Shown piece after piece: positions 1 through 7,022 of a stretch of DNA of 41,630 bases; the stretch's first letter is position 1; every line of letters starts with the position of its first letter. Below the pieces are notes generated by a model. The model saw nothing but the letters and a program-made list of their open reading frames with translations. It was not told where the DNA came from and ran no database searches. The DNA lies in NCBI GenBank assembly GCA_902786565.1, contig CADACW010000042.1, positions 1 to 41,630 on the forward strand. The letters are read 5' to 3'. This stretch comes from an uncultured Prevotellaceae bacterium. GTDB taxonomy: Bacteria; Bacteroidota; Bacteroidia; Bacteroidales; Bacteroidaceae. A program made the translations under genes and the position numbers.

Positions 1-112
1 TAGTCTCTCTGATTCGCTGTAATGTTTTTGACTTTTACTCATAATTATTACACATTTTAATTGTTATTAAATGTGTCTACCTATATCAGTATAAGTCAGT
101 CTCGCAAAAAGG

Positions 113-147
113 CTTGCAATCTTTTAATCGAATTAAAAAATTGCAAG
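113..147 (+). terminator. Inverted repeat, probable terminator of an upstream gene
   Basis: Arms CTTGCAATCTTTTAAT (113-128) and ATTAAAAAATTGCAAG (132-147) pair at 15 of 16 positions around a 3-base loop. They are followed by the T-rich GTTTTCTTT. It probably ends a plus-strand gene lying before the window. It sits just upstream of the next promoter, so an operator role is also possible. Confidence 0.55.
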
Positions 148-154
148 GTTTTCT

Positions 155-184
155 TTGCAATCTTCCAATTAATTAGTAACTTTG
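155..184 (+). promoter_or_regulatory. Bacteroidetes-type promoter of the AAA/DUF4143 gene
   Basis: The -33 box TTGCA (155-159) and the -7 box TAACTTTG (177-184) are separated by 17 bases. The start codon at 209 follows at a normal distance. The form matches the known primary sigma factor promoters of Bacteroidetes. Confidence 0.7.
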
Positions 185-208
185 CAGCCATAAAAACGAC
201 TTTATGCC

Positions 209-1354
209 ATGATAGGAAGAACATTAAGAGAGAAGATGATGCAGTTGTCGGGGCTCTATCCCATAGTGACGCTTACCGGGCCTCGTCAGTCGGGAAAGTC
301 AACACTCCTGAGAAACGCCTTTCCTGACTATACCTACATTTCATTGGAAGACCTGGACATCAGGGAGTTTGCAACGGCTGACCCCAGGGGGTTCCTCAAC
401 ACATACAGCCGGCGGGTCATCATTGACGAGGCACAGAGGGTTCCACAGCTGTTTTCATATTTGCAGACATACGTAGACAAGGCTGGCGACTCAGGCATGT
501 TTATGTTAGCAGGCTCCCACAACTTCCAGCTGATGGAGAGCGTGAACCAGTCGCTGGCCGGGCGCACGGCTGTGCTGAGGCTGCTGCCTCTCTCCCATTA
601 CGAAATGTCTGCTGCCAACATCTTGCCTGGCAGCATCAACACGGAAATATTCACAGGAGGCTATCCTCGCATCTACGACAAGGGCATTGCTCCGACAGAC
701 TATTTCCCCTATTACCAACAGACCTACGTGGAACGCGATGTGCGGCAGTTGAAGAATATTGGCGACCTGAACCGGTTCGTCAAATTCCTGAAGCTATGCG
801 CTGGGCGTATCGGCCAGTTGCTCAACCTGTCGTCGCTGGCCAATGAGTGCGGCATCTCTGTGGCAACGGCCTCGTCGTGGGTGTCTGTGCTGGAGGCCAG
901 TTATATCTGCTATCTGCTGAAGCCCGACTGGAACAATTTTTCAAAACGGCTGGTGAAGACTCCGAAACTCTATTTCTACGACACAGGTCTGGCCTGCTCT
1001 CTGCTCGACATTCGCTCGGCAGCTCAACTCGACACCCACTTCCTACGTGGAGGTCTGTTTGAGAACATGGTCGTCAACGAGTTTGTCAAGCAGTCATGGC
1101 ATCGTGGCGAGCAAGCCGACCTACGATTCTGGCGTGACAGCCAGGGCAACGAGGTGGACCTGCTCGTCTATGAAGGCGATGCCGTCACAGCCTACGAGAT
1201 AAAGTCGGGAGCCACGTTCAGCCCCGATTTCTTCAAAGGTCTTACCCGCTGGGCTGCTCTCTCCGGCACACCCGAACACCGCCTGAACGTGATTTACGGA
1301 GGTGACAACAGTCTGAACACTTCTAAAGGTAATCTGATAGCTTGGGGGAGTTGA
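209..1354 (+). CDS. ATP-binding protein, AAA_14 ATPase with DUF4143 nuclease-fold tail
   Basis: This 381-residue protein has a P-loop GPRQSGKST near residues 24-32 and a Walker B VIIDEAQ near residue 71, as in the AAA_14 family. The C-terminal half is DUF4143-like, with the PD-(D/E)XK pattern EVDLLV followed by YEIKSG near residues 313-333. Members are common in Bacteroidales, often in many copies, and their substrate is unknown. They are suspected mobile or defence-related genes. No signal peptide or membrane segment is visible, so it should be cytosolic. The start at 209 fits the -7 box at 177-184. The gene stands alone with its own promoter. Its GC content is a little lower than that of the Lut genes downstream. 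Confidence 0.85.
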   Translation: MIGRTLREKMMQLSGLYPIVTLTGPRQSGKSTLLRNAFPDYTYISLEDLDIREFATADPRGFLNTYSRRVIIDEAQRVPQLFSYLQTYVDKAGDSGMFMLAGSHNFQLMESVNQSLAGRTAVLRLLPLSHYEMSAANILPGSINTEIFTGGYPRIYDKGIAPTDYFPYYQQTYVERDVRQLKNIGDLNRFVKFLKLCAGRIGQLLNLSSLANECGISVATASSWVSVLEASYICYLLKPDWNNFSKRLVKTPKLYFYDTGLACSLLDIRSAAQLDTHFLRGGLFENMVVNEFVKQSWHRGEQADLRFWRDSQGNEVDLLVYEGDAVTAYEIKSGATFSPDFFKGLTRWAALSGTPEHRLNVIYGGDNSLNTSKGNLIAWGS

Positions 1355-1420
1355 AAGGGGCCTGATCATATTATGCGTTAAGGAAAAAAACTGAAACGGG
1401 AAAACTTTTTGGGAAAAACT

Positions 1421-1451
1421 TTGGTCATCTTATAGATTTGTGCTATCTTTG
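1421..1451 (+). promoter_or_regulatory. Promoter of the 564-residue unknown gene
   Basis: TTGGT (1421-1425), an 18-base spacer, then TATCTTTG (1444-1451). The position shows that the in-frame ATG at 1474 is the start; an ATG-less extension upstream to 1438 would begin inside the promoter. Confidence 0.75.
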
Positions 1452-1473
1452 TGGCAAAATAGTGAAATATACT

Positions 1474-3168
1474 ATGGCAAAGAAGAACAAGAAACAGCAG
1501 AGCGGAGGACAACAGTTCCTCTCACCAGAGCAATATCTGAGACAGAAAGCACGCACGCTGGAGATTGGGACATGCTATGTGACAACCGACATTGACGAGG
1601 CAAAGTTGGGCCACGTCATCGTTACCCGACGGCATACGGGCGGTCGCATCAGCATGGCTGCCTATCTGGTGGATATGGACTGTCTGGGTGTGAAGGACTC
1701 GTACTACCGACTGCGCATGGAGGACTATGAACTTGACGAATTCCTTGAAGGACACCACCTCATGTTCCGTGAGTGCAGCTACGAGGAGGCTCACAACCGC
1801 GTGTGGGGCAGCATTGCCTTCGCCCAGGAGGCTGGCATCGAGCCCGACAAGTCATTCCAGCTGACGCAGTACATGCTGGAGGAAGACACTGACGATGTGC
1901 CGATGATTGAGTATGAATACGGGCGCAATGGCCAGCACTTCCTCGTTTGCCAAACAGGACTGGAGGCCAGCCGCTATCTGCCCCTTTTGAAGAAGAACCT
2001 GGGCGAGGGCAACTACAAATTCGCCATTGGCACTAACCACCCCTATCCCGATGATGAAGAGGAGGTTGTTGACGAGAATCTCACCACCATTCATGACCTC
2101 CCGGTGGCCCATCTTGACATGGCCGACATCGTGAATGTCAAACCTGTGACAGGGCCTAAATATATCAGTGGCGTGATGGGGCTTGACTTCCATAATATTG
2201 AGGACGAGGCGGAACTGCGGCGCAAGTACGTTGACTACATCCTGAAGCATCCTGAAGACCTGCTCAACCGACTTCCAGAGAGTGATATAGACACATTGTT
2301 CTATATCTTTGTCAACCCCGACATGGCTAAGTGCGTTCCTTCAGCCAACACACGAATGGAAATGTTTTTGGAGATAGCCTGTGTGGCCGATACCTATTGG
2401 AACGACTATGACGAGTACTGTCTCCGCGTGGCCGACGATTTCCAGAAAGTGGCCCTGCCGCTTGTGGCAGATTTGCGTATGAGTGCCGAAGCCCGTGAAC
2501 GCTATGAGGTGGAAATCATCATCAACGGCATGGCAAATCTTTATGGTGAGGTGACGCTTGAGGATGCCAAGCGTGGCGTGATGATAGCCAAAAGTTGCTT
2601 CCGCAGCGAGGCCGGACATTTGATAGACAAGGTGATGGGCCAGTCACTATCGCTCATGTTTGCCTTAGCCCAGATAGACGACACCAAAACAGGCCTCCAT
2701 GCTATGGCTGATGACAATTACGCTTTCTGCTCACGCTTCTGCTGGGAGCATCCGTCTAACCTCCACCAGGCCATTGGCAAACAACCGCCTATGCCCACCC
2801 AGCCGTTTACTGATAATGATGCGCACCGCTTCTCCATCGATGAAATCAAAGCGGCCGGCAGCGGCGAAGTGCCGACGATTCCCAACAAGCGGCATCAAGT
2901 GTTCTGGGATTTCCTCACCCGCGAATTGGATTGGGACGACTACTATGCCCGCCGGACATGTTTCGAACTGTGGTACAAGGTCAACCATATTGACGAGCCC
3001 GACTATGACGATGAGGAGACTATCGAGGATTATTTCAAGGAAGAGATGCTATCGACCGACGGCGTTACTGATGAGATGCGTAATAAAGGCTTGCGCCTGT
3101 TGGCTGACTATGTTGCTCACATACCCCGCTGGACTCTGAAAGGCCATTCACCAGCCGACTGGACCTGA
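1474..3168 (+). CDS. Conserved-looking hypothetical protein, cytosolic, 564 residues
   Basis: I do not recognise the family. The protein starts with a lysine- and glutamine-rich segment (MAKKNKKQQ) with no signal peptide. A region of about 170 residues with a beta-rich look contains TCYVTTDIDE. A strongly acidic linker (DDEEEVVDEN) lies near residues 201-210. A long, probably helical, acidic second half ends in DDEETIEDYFKEEM and a tryptophan-containing tail. No membrane segment, P-loop or metal-binding cysteine cluster is visible. The start was set by the promoter at 1421-1451. It is followed after 46 bases by lutA with no clear promoter between, so read-through is possible, though a link in function is not evident. 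Confidence 0.75.
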   Translation: MAKKNKKQQSGGQQFLSPEQYLRQKARTLEIGTCYVTTDIDEAKLGHVIVTRRHTGGRISMAAYLVDMDCLGVKDSYYRLRMEDYELDEFLEGHHLMFRECSYEEAHNRVWGSIAFAQEAGIEPDKSFQLTQYMLEEDTDDVPMIEYEYGRNGQHFLVCQTGLEASRYLPLLKKNLGEGNYKFAIGTNHPYPDDEEEVVDENLTTIHDLPVAHLDMADIVNVKPVTGPKYISGVMGLDFHNIEDEAELRRKYVDYILKHPEDLLNRLPESDIDTLFYIFVNPDMAKCVPSANTRMEMFLEIACVADTYWNDYDEYCLRVADDFQKVALPLVADLRMSAEARERYEVEIIINGMANLYGEVTLEDAKRGVMIAKSCFRSEAGHLIDKVMGQSLSLMFALAQIDDTKTGLHAMADDNYAFCSRFCWEHPSNLHQAIGKQPPMPTQPFTDNDAHRFSIDEIKAAGSGEVPTIPNKRHQVFWDFLTRELDWDDYYARRTCFELWYKVNHIDEPDYDDEETIEDYFKEEMLSTDGVTDEMRNKGLRLLADYVAHIPRWTLKGHSPADWT

Positions 3169-3214
3169 GCGGCTTAAACCGTGAAGAACCGTTTATAATA
3201 AAGTTGAAAGAATC

Positions 3215-3949
3215 ATGAAAATCGGACTGTTCATCCCCTGCTATGTTGATGCGCTATACCCAGAGGTGGGCGTGGCGACATTTAGACTGCTGAAGAGCCT
3301 CGGCCTCGATGTCTATTACCCCGAAGAGCAGACCTGCTGCGGCCAGCCTATGGGCAACGCCGGCTTCGAGGTGAAGGCCATACCGCTGGCGCAGAAGTTC
3401 GACCAGCTGTTCCGCAACTTCGACTACGTGGTGGCCCCGTCGGCCAGTTGTGCCGCCTATGTGCGCTGCTTCCATCCCGCCATGCTGAAGGGCCATCAGT
3501 GCGAGGCCGCCGGCAAGACGATGGACCTTGTTGAGTTTCTGCACGATGTGCTGAAGGTGACCTCGCTGCCCGCCCGCTTCCCCTACAAGGTGAGCGTGCA
3601 CAATTCGTGTCACGGCGTGCGCGAACTGGGGCTGTCGTCGCCGTCGGAGCGAAACGTGCCTAAATATAATAAGGTGATAGACCTGCTGCGGCTGGTCGAC
3701 GGCATAGAGGTGGTCGAGCCTGAGCGCCCCGACGAGTGCTGCGGCTTCGGCGGCATGTTTGCTGTCGAGGAGCAGGCCGTCAGCCGCCGTATGGGCATCG
3801 ACAAGGTGAAACGCCACATTGCCACCGGCGCCCAGTACGTCACCGGCCCCGACTCCTCCTGCCTGATGCACATGCAGGGCATTGCCGAGAAAGAGCACCT
3901 GCCCATTCATTTCATCCATATCGCACAAATCCTGACTGCAAGCCTATGA
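3215..3949 (+). CDS. lutA: L-lactate utilization protein A (Fe-S oxidoreductase subunit)
   Basis: This 244-residue protein is the LutA/YkgE-type subunit of the LutABC complex, which oxidises L-lactate to pyruvate through iron-sulfur clusters. It carries two CCG-type cysteine modules: TCCGQPMGN near residues 41-50 and ECCGFGGMF near residues 174-183, with further cysteines in APSASC and NSCHGVREL. No signal peptide is present. The stop codon overlaps the lutB start by 4 bases (ATGA at 3946-3949), so the two are translationally coupled. No clear TAnnTTTG box lies in the 46-base gap upstream. Confidence 0.95.
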   Translation: MKIGLFIPCYVDALYPEVGVATFRLLKSLGLDVYYPEEQTCCGQPMGNAGFEVKAIPLAQKFDQLFRNFDYVVAPSASCAAYVRCFHPAMLKGHQCEAAGKTMDLVEFLHDVLKVTSLPARFPYKVSVHNSCHGVRELGLSSPSERNVPKYNKVIDLLRLVDGIEVVEPERPDECCGFGGMFAVEEQAVSRRMGIDKVKRHIATGAQYVTGPDSSCLMHMQGIAEKEHLPIHFIHIAQILTASL

Positions 3950-5379
3950 GTACATTACATGCAAAAGCGGCTGAGGCTTACCAGCTGAGGCCTGAGGTGG
4001 TGGAACGCCACGACAAGACCTTCTTCGGTGTGCGTGAGAAGCGCGACCGCATGGCAAAGGCCCTGCCCGAATGGGAAGACCTGCGCGAGGCGGCCAGCCA
4101 AATCAAGAAGCATACAGTGACCCACCTGGCCGACTATCTGGAGCAGTTTGAGCAGGCGGCCACCCGCAATGGCGTCCACGTGCACTGGGCCAAGGATGCC
4201 AGGGAGTATAACGATATAGTCTACGACATCCTGCAGAGCCATGGCGTCAAGAAGGTGGTAAAGAGCAAGAGCATGCTGACCGAGGAGTGCCACCTGAACA
4301 GGAACCTGGAGCAGAAAGGCATCGACGTGGTGGAGACCGACCTGGGCGAGCGCATCCTGCAAATGATGAAGTTGGCGCCGAGCCACATTGTCATGCCTGC
4401 CCTGCACGTCCATCGTGAGGACATCGGCAAGACTTTCCGCAGCCTCATCCCCAACTTCGACGACATAGCCAAGGGCTATACCGCCCCTGTCGGGTATGCT
4501 GCGCAACCTGCGCAGCTTCAGGACCCCAACGACCCGACTTTCCTCACCTACGTGGCCCGCATGCACCTGCGCCAGCAGTTTATGGAGGCAGGAGCGGGCA
4601 TGACCGGTGCCAACTTCGGCATTGCCGAGACGGGCGACGTAGTGGTGTGCACCAACGAAGGCAATGCCGACATGTCGACCTCTATCCCCAAACTTCATAT
4701 CGTGTCGATGGGCATTGAGAAACTCATTCCCAACTACAAGGCGATGGGCGTGTTCCAGCGCCTTGTGGCCCGCTGTGGCACCGGCCAGGAGACCACCGTC
4801 TACACCAGCCACTTCCGCGGCCCGCGGCCCGGTGGCGAGATGCACATCGTGCTCGTGGACAATGGGCGCAGCAGCATCCTGGGCAATGCCGAGCACTGGC
4901 AGACGCTGAAGTGCATGCGCTGTGGCGCCTGCATGAACACGTGTCCCGTCTATCGCCGTTCTGCCGGCTACAGTTACACATACTTCATCCCCGGCCCCAT
5001 CGGCATCAACTTGGGCATGCTACGCGACCCGCTAATCTACAGCGACAACGTGTCGGCCTGCTCGCTCTGCTGTTCGTGCGACAACGTCTGTCCCGTCAAG
5101 GTGGACCTCTCCACGCAGGTGTACCGGTGGCGCCAACAGCTCGACCTCTTCGGCAAGGCTGACAAGATGAAGAAGGCCATGTCGCAGGGCATGAGTTTCC
5201 TCTTCGGAATGCCCGCCGTCTACAAGGCTGCCCTGTGGATGTCGCCTGCCGTGAACTGGCTGCCCGATGCGCTGCTGAACAATTCGATGAATCCCTGGGC
5301 ATACGGGCACAAGATGATGAAATTCCCCAAGCAGTCATTCCACGAACTATGGAAAAAGCAACTGAAGTATGAACGATAA
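3946..5379 (+). CDS. lutB: L-lactate utilization protein B (ferredoxin-like Fe-S subunit)
   Basis: This 477-residue LutB/YkgF homologue has an N-terminal LUD (DUF162) domain with the motif TGANFGIAETGDVVV. Two 4Fe-4S ferredoxin motifs follow: CMRCGACMNTCPVY (around residues 323-336) and CSLCCSCDNVCPVK (around residues 370-383). It works with LutA and LutC in L-lactate oxidation. The ATG at 3946 overlaps the lutA stop by 4 bases. The frame is open further upstream, but that part lies inside lutA and does not resemble LutB. It overlaps lutC by 11 bases at its 3' end. Confidence 0.95.
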   Translation: MSTLHAKAAEAYQLRPEVVERHDKTFFGVREKRDRMAKALPEWEDLREAASQIKKHTVTHLADYLEQFEQAATRNGVHVHWAKDAREYNDIVYDILQSHGVKKVVKSKSMLTEECHLNRNLEQKGIDVVETDLGERILQMMKLAPSHIVMPALHVHREDIGKTFRSLIPNFDDIAKGYTAPVGYAAQPAQLQDPNDPTFLTYVARMHLRQQFMEAGAGMTGANFGIAETGDVVVCTNEGNADMSTSIPKLHIVSMGIEKLIPNYKAMGVFQRLVARCGTGQETTVYTSHFRGPRPGGEMHIVLVDNGRSSILGNAEHWQTLKCMRCGACMNTCPVYRRSAGYSYTYFIPGPIGINLGMLRDPLIYSDNVSACSLCCSCDNVCPVKVDLSTQVYRWRQQLDLFGKADKMKKAMSQGMSFLFGMPAVYKAALWMSPAVNWLPDALLNNSMNPWAYGHKMMKFPKQSFHELWKKQLKYER

Positions 5380-5995
5380 CCCCGAAACGACTATGAGCAG
5401 TTCAAGAGAAAACATACTGTCGGCCCTGCGCAAGAATGTGCGTGAGACTTACGAAATGCCTGACCTGGGGCAGCTGAAGCCTATCGTCTACGATGACCCT
5501 GTGGCCGAATTCAAGGGAAAGACCACCACTACGGCGGGGGCGCGCCTGATTGAAGCCCGTGTGGGCGACGACCTGAACGCCCTTGTGCGTCAGGCCTATC
5601 CCGACGCCCGGCTCATTGCCAGCAATCTGCCAGGTGTCAGCGCACAGCTGAACCCCGACACCTGTACTGTGGAGGAACTGGAACGGGCCGATGTGGGCGT
5701 GATAGAGGGCAAGATTGGCGTGGCCGAGAATGCCTGCATCTGGGTGCCTCAGCAGATGAAAGAGAAGGCCGTCTGCTTTGCCTCGCAGCAACTGGTCATC
5801 GTGCTGCATCAGAGTGGCGTGGTGAGCAATATGCACGAGGCCTACGCCCGCATCGAGGTTTCGGCCGACTATTTCCAGCAGTACAAGTTCGGAACTTTCA
5901 TCAGCGGCCCCAGCAAGACCGCCGACATCGAGTCGGCACTGGTCTATGGTGCACAGGCTGCACGTGGCGTCACCGTCGTCCTGCTGGCCGATTAG
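5369..5995 (+). CDS. lutC: L-lactate utilization protein C (LUD domain)
   Basis: This 208-residue protein is a LUD/DUF162 domain protein of the LutC/YkgG type, third subunit of the L-lactate oxidation complex. Conserved-looking segments are ADVGVIEGKIGVAENACIW and the glycine-serine motif GTFISGPSKTADIE, typical of the family's C-terminal half. The ATG at 5369 overlaps the end of lutB. A second in-frame ATG at 5393 (MSSSRENILSAL) resembles the usual LutC start, so the first eight residues are uncertain. It is the last gene of the lut operon. No strong hairpin follows at once; the next terminator is at 6176-6212. Confidence 0.93.
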   Translation: MNDNPETTMSSSRENILSALRKNVRETYEMPDLGQLKPIVYDDPVAEFKGKTTTTAGARLIEARVGDDLNALVRQAYPDARLIASNLPGVSAQLNPDTCTVEELERADVGVIEGKIGVAENACIWVPQQMKEKAVCFASQQLVIVLHQSGVVSNMHEAYARIEVSADYFQQYKFGTFISGPSKTADIESALVYGAQAARGVTVVLLAD

Positions 5996-6070
5996 TAGGG
6001 GCGTAGGTTGCGTGTGCACGGAAACAACAAAAAAGTTTCCCTTGGTGTGTAAATTTTCCGCATAAATATT

Positions 6071-6100
6071 TTGAGGAGTCGAGAAAAAGCATTATCTTTG
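6071..6100 (+). promoter_or_regulatory. Orphan promoter reading toward the candidate small RNA
   Basis: TTGAG (6071-6075), 17 bases, then TATCTTTG (6093-6100) followed by C. This is one of the better -7 boxes in the window, yet no plus-strand gene starts downstream before the convergent argB. Confidence 0.6.
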
Positions 6101-6105
6101 CACAA

Positions 6106-6212
6106 GAATAAACAACCAACTTTGACACCTTAAATCTGTATTACTTAACCATAGGCACTATTGTAGATTATAGTAAAGAAAAGTGCGACTCGTGATGAGC
6201 CGCACTTTTCTT
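6106..6212 (+). ncRNA. Candidate small noncoding RNA of about 105 bases
   Basis: A promoter (6071-6100) is followed by about 70 bases of AT-rich sequence and a strong hairpin (6176-6212). The only ATG in the stretch lies inside the hairpin, so no peptide is encoded. The start near 6106 is inferred from the -7 box. It is not a known RNA family that I recognise. It could instead be the remains of a promoter whose gene was lost. Confidence 0.45.
6176..6212. terminator. Bidirectional terminator between the candidate RNA and argB
   Basis: Arms AAGAAAAGTGCG (6176-6187) and CGCACTTTTCTT (6201-6212) pair perfectly; CTC and GAG pair further inside. Read on either strand the right arm ends in a T-rich run. 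It overlaps the argB stop codon and probably ends both units. Confidence 0.8.
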
Positions 6213-7005
6213 ATGCAATGATTGATGTGCCGTGGGTGCCGTCGATGGCATCGGCGCGGGTGATGACCACGCGGCCCACGCCGGCACTGACGGCGGCCAG
6301 GGCATTCTCTATCTTGGGCAGCATGCCCCCGCTGATGGTGCCGTCGGCCCGGTAGGCCAGAAAGTCTTGGTGGCTGATGACGGGGATGACCGATGCGTCG
6401 TCGTCGGCATTGAGCAGCACACCCGGCTTCTCGAAGGCAAAGATGAGGGTCACGTCGTAGAGCGCAGCCAGTCCTTTGGCCGTCTCCGAAGCCATTGTGT
6501 CGGCATTGGTGTTCAGCAGATGGCCCTGCCCGTCGTGGGTCAGCGGTGCCACGACAGGAGTCAGCCCCATGTCGATGAGACGGCCCAGGGTGTCGGCAGC
6601 CACGCTTTTTACGTCGCCCACGAACCCGAAGTCTACTGGCGTTGGCGACGATTTCATGACCACGGGCGGGCGCTTTACCGAGCTGATGATGCCGGCGTCG
6701 GCACCAGTCAGCCCGATGGCGCTGATGCCTATTGCCTGTAGTCGCGCCACGATGGTCTTGTTCACCAGTCCGCCGTAGACCATGGTCACCACGTCGAGCA
6801 TGGCGGCGTCGGTAATACGGCGGCCCTCCACCATCTGCGTCTCAATGCCCAGTTGGGCCGCCACTTTCGTGGCCTTCCGGCCCCCGCCGTGCACCAGCAC
6901 TTTCGGACCGTTGATGGCGGCAAAGTCGGCCAGCAGTTGCGAGAGTTGAGCCTCGTCTTCTACCACTGCGCCCCCCACTTTTACGATGGTCAGTTTCTGC
7001 TTCAT
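6211..7005 (-). CDS. argB: Acetylglutamate kinase (N-acetyl or N-succinylglutamate kinase)
   Basis: This 264-residue amino acid kinase performs the second step of arginine synthesis, phosphorylating the acylated glutamate. Visible motifs are the N-terminal KVGGAVVED, the substrate loop VLVHGGGRKATKVA, LTGADAGII and the C-terminal GGMLPKIENALAA. In Bacteroides the pathway is known to use succinylated intermediates, so the true substrate here may be N-succinylglutamate (inference). The start MKQKLTIVKVGG at 7005 matches family length; an in-frame extension to 7071 lies inside the preceding gene and does not fit. It follows the S9 peptidase gene by 17 bases and is probably co-transcribed with it. 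No other arg gene is in view. Confidence 0.95.
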   Translation of the reverse strand: MKQKLTIVKVGGAVVEDEAQLSQLLADFAAINGPKVLVHGGGRKATKVAAQLGIETQMVEGRRITDAAMLDVVTMVYGGLVNKTIVARLQAIGISAIGLTGADAGIISSVKRPPVVMKSSPTPVDFGFVGDVKSVAADTLGRLIDMGLTPVVAPLTHDGQGHLLNTNADTMASETAKGLAALYDVTLIFAFEKPGVLLNADDDASVIPVISHQDFLAYRADGTISGGMLPKIENALAAVSAGVGRVVITRADAIDGTHGTSIIA

Positions 7006-7022
7006 GGTTTCTCTTTCTGTCC

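Noticed and set aside
5369-5379. Identical stop-start overlap ATGAACGATAA at lutB/lutC and at 35715 (miaA/lipid kinase)
   Set aside because: The two overlaps share 11 bases, but both encode the common end YER and start MND. I see no further similarity, so chance is the simplest reading.
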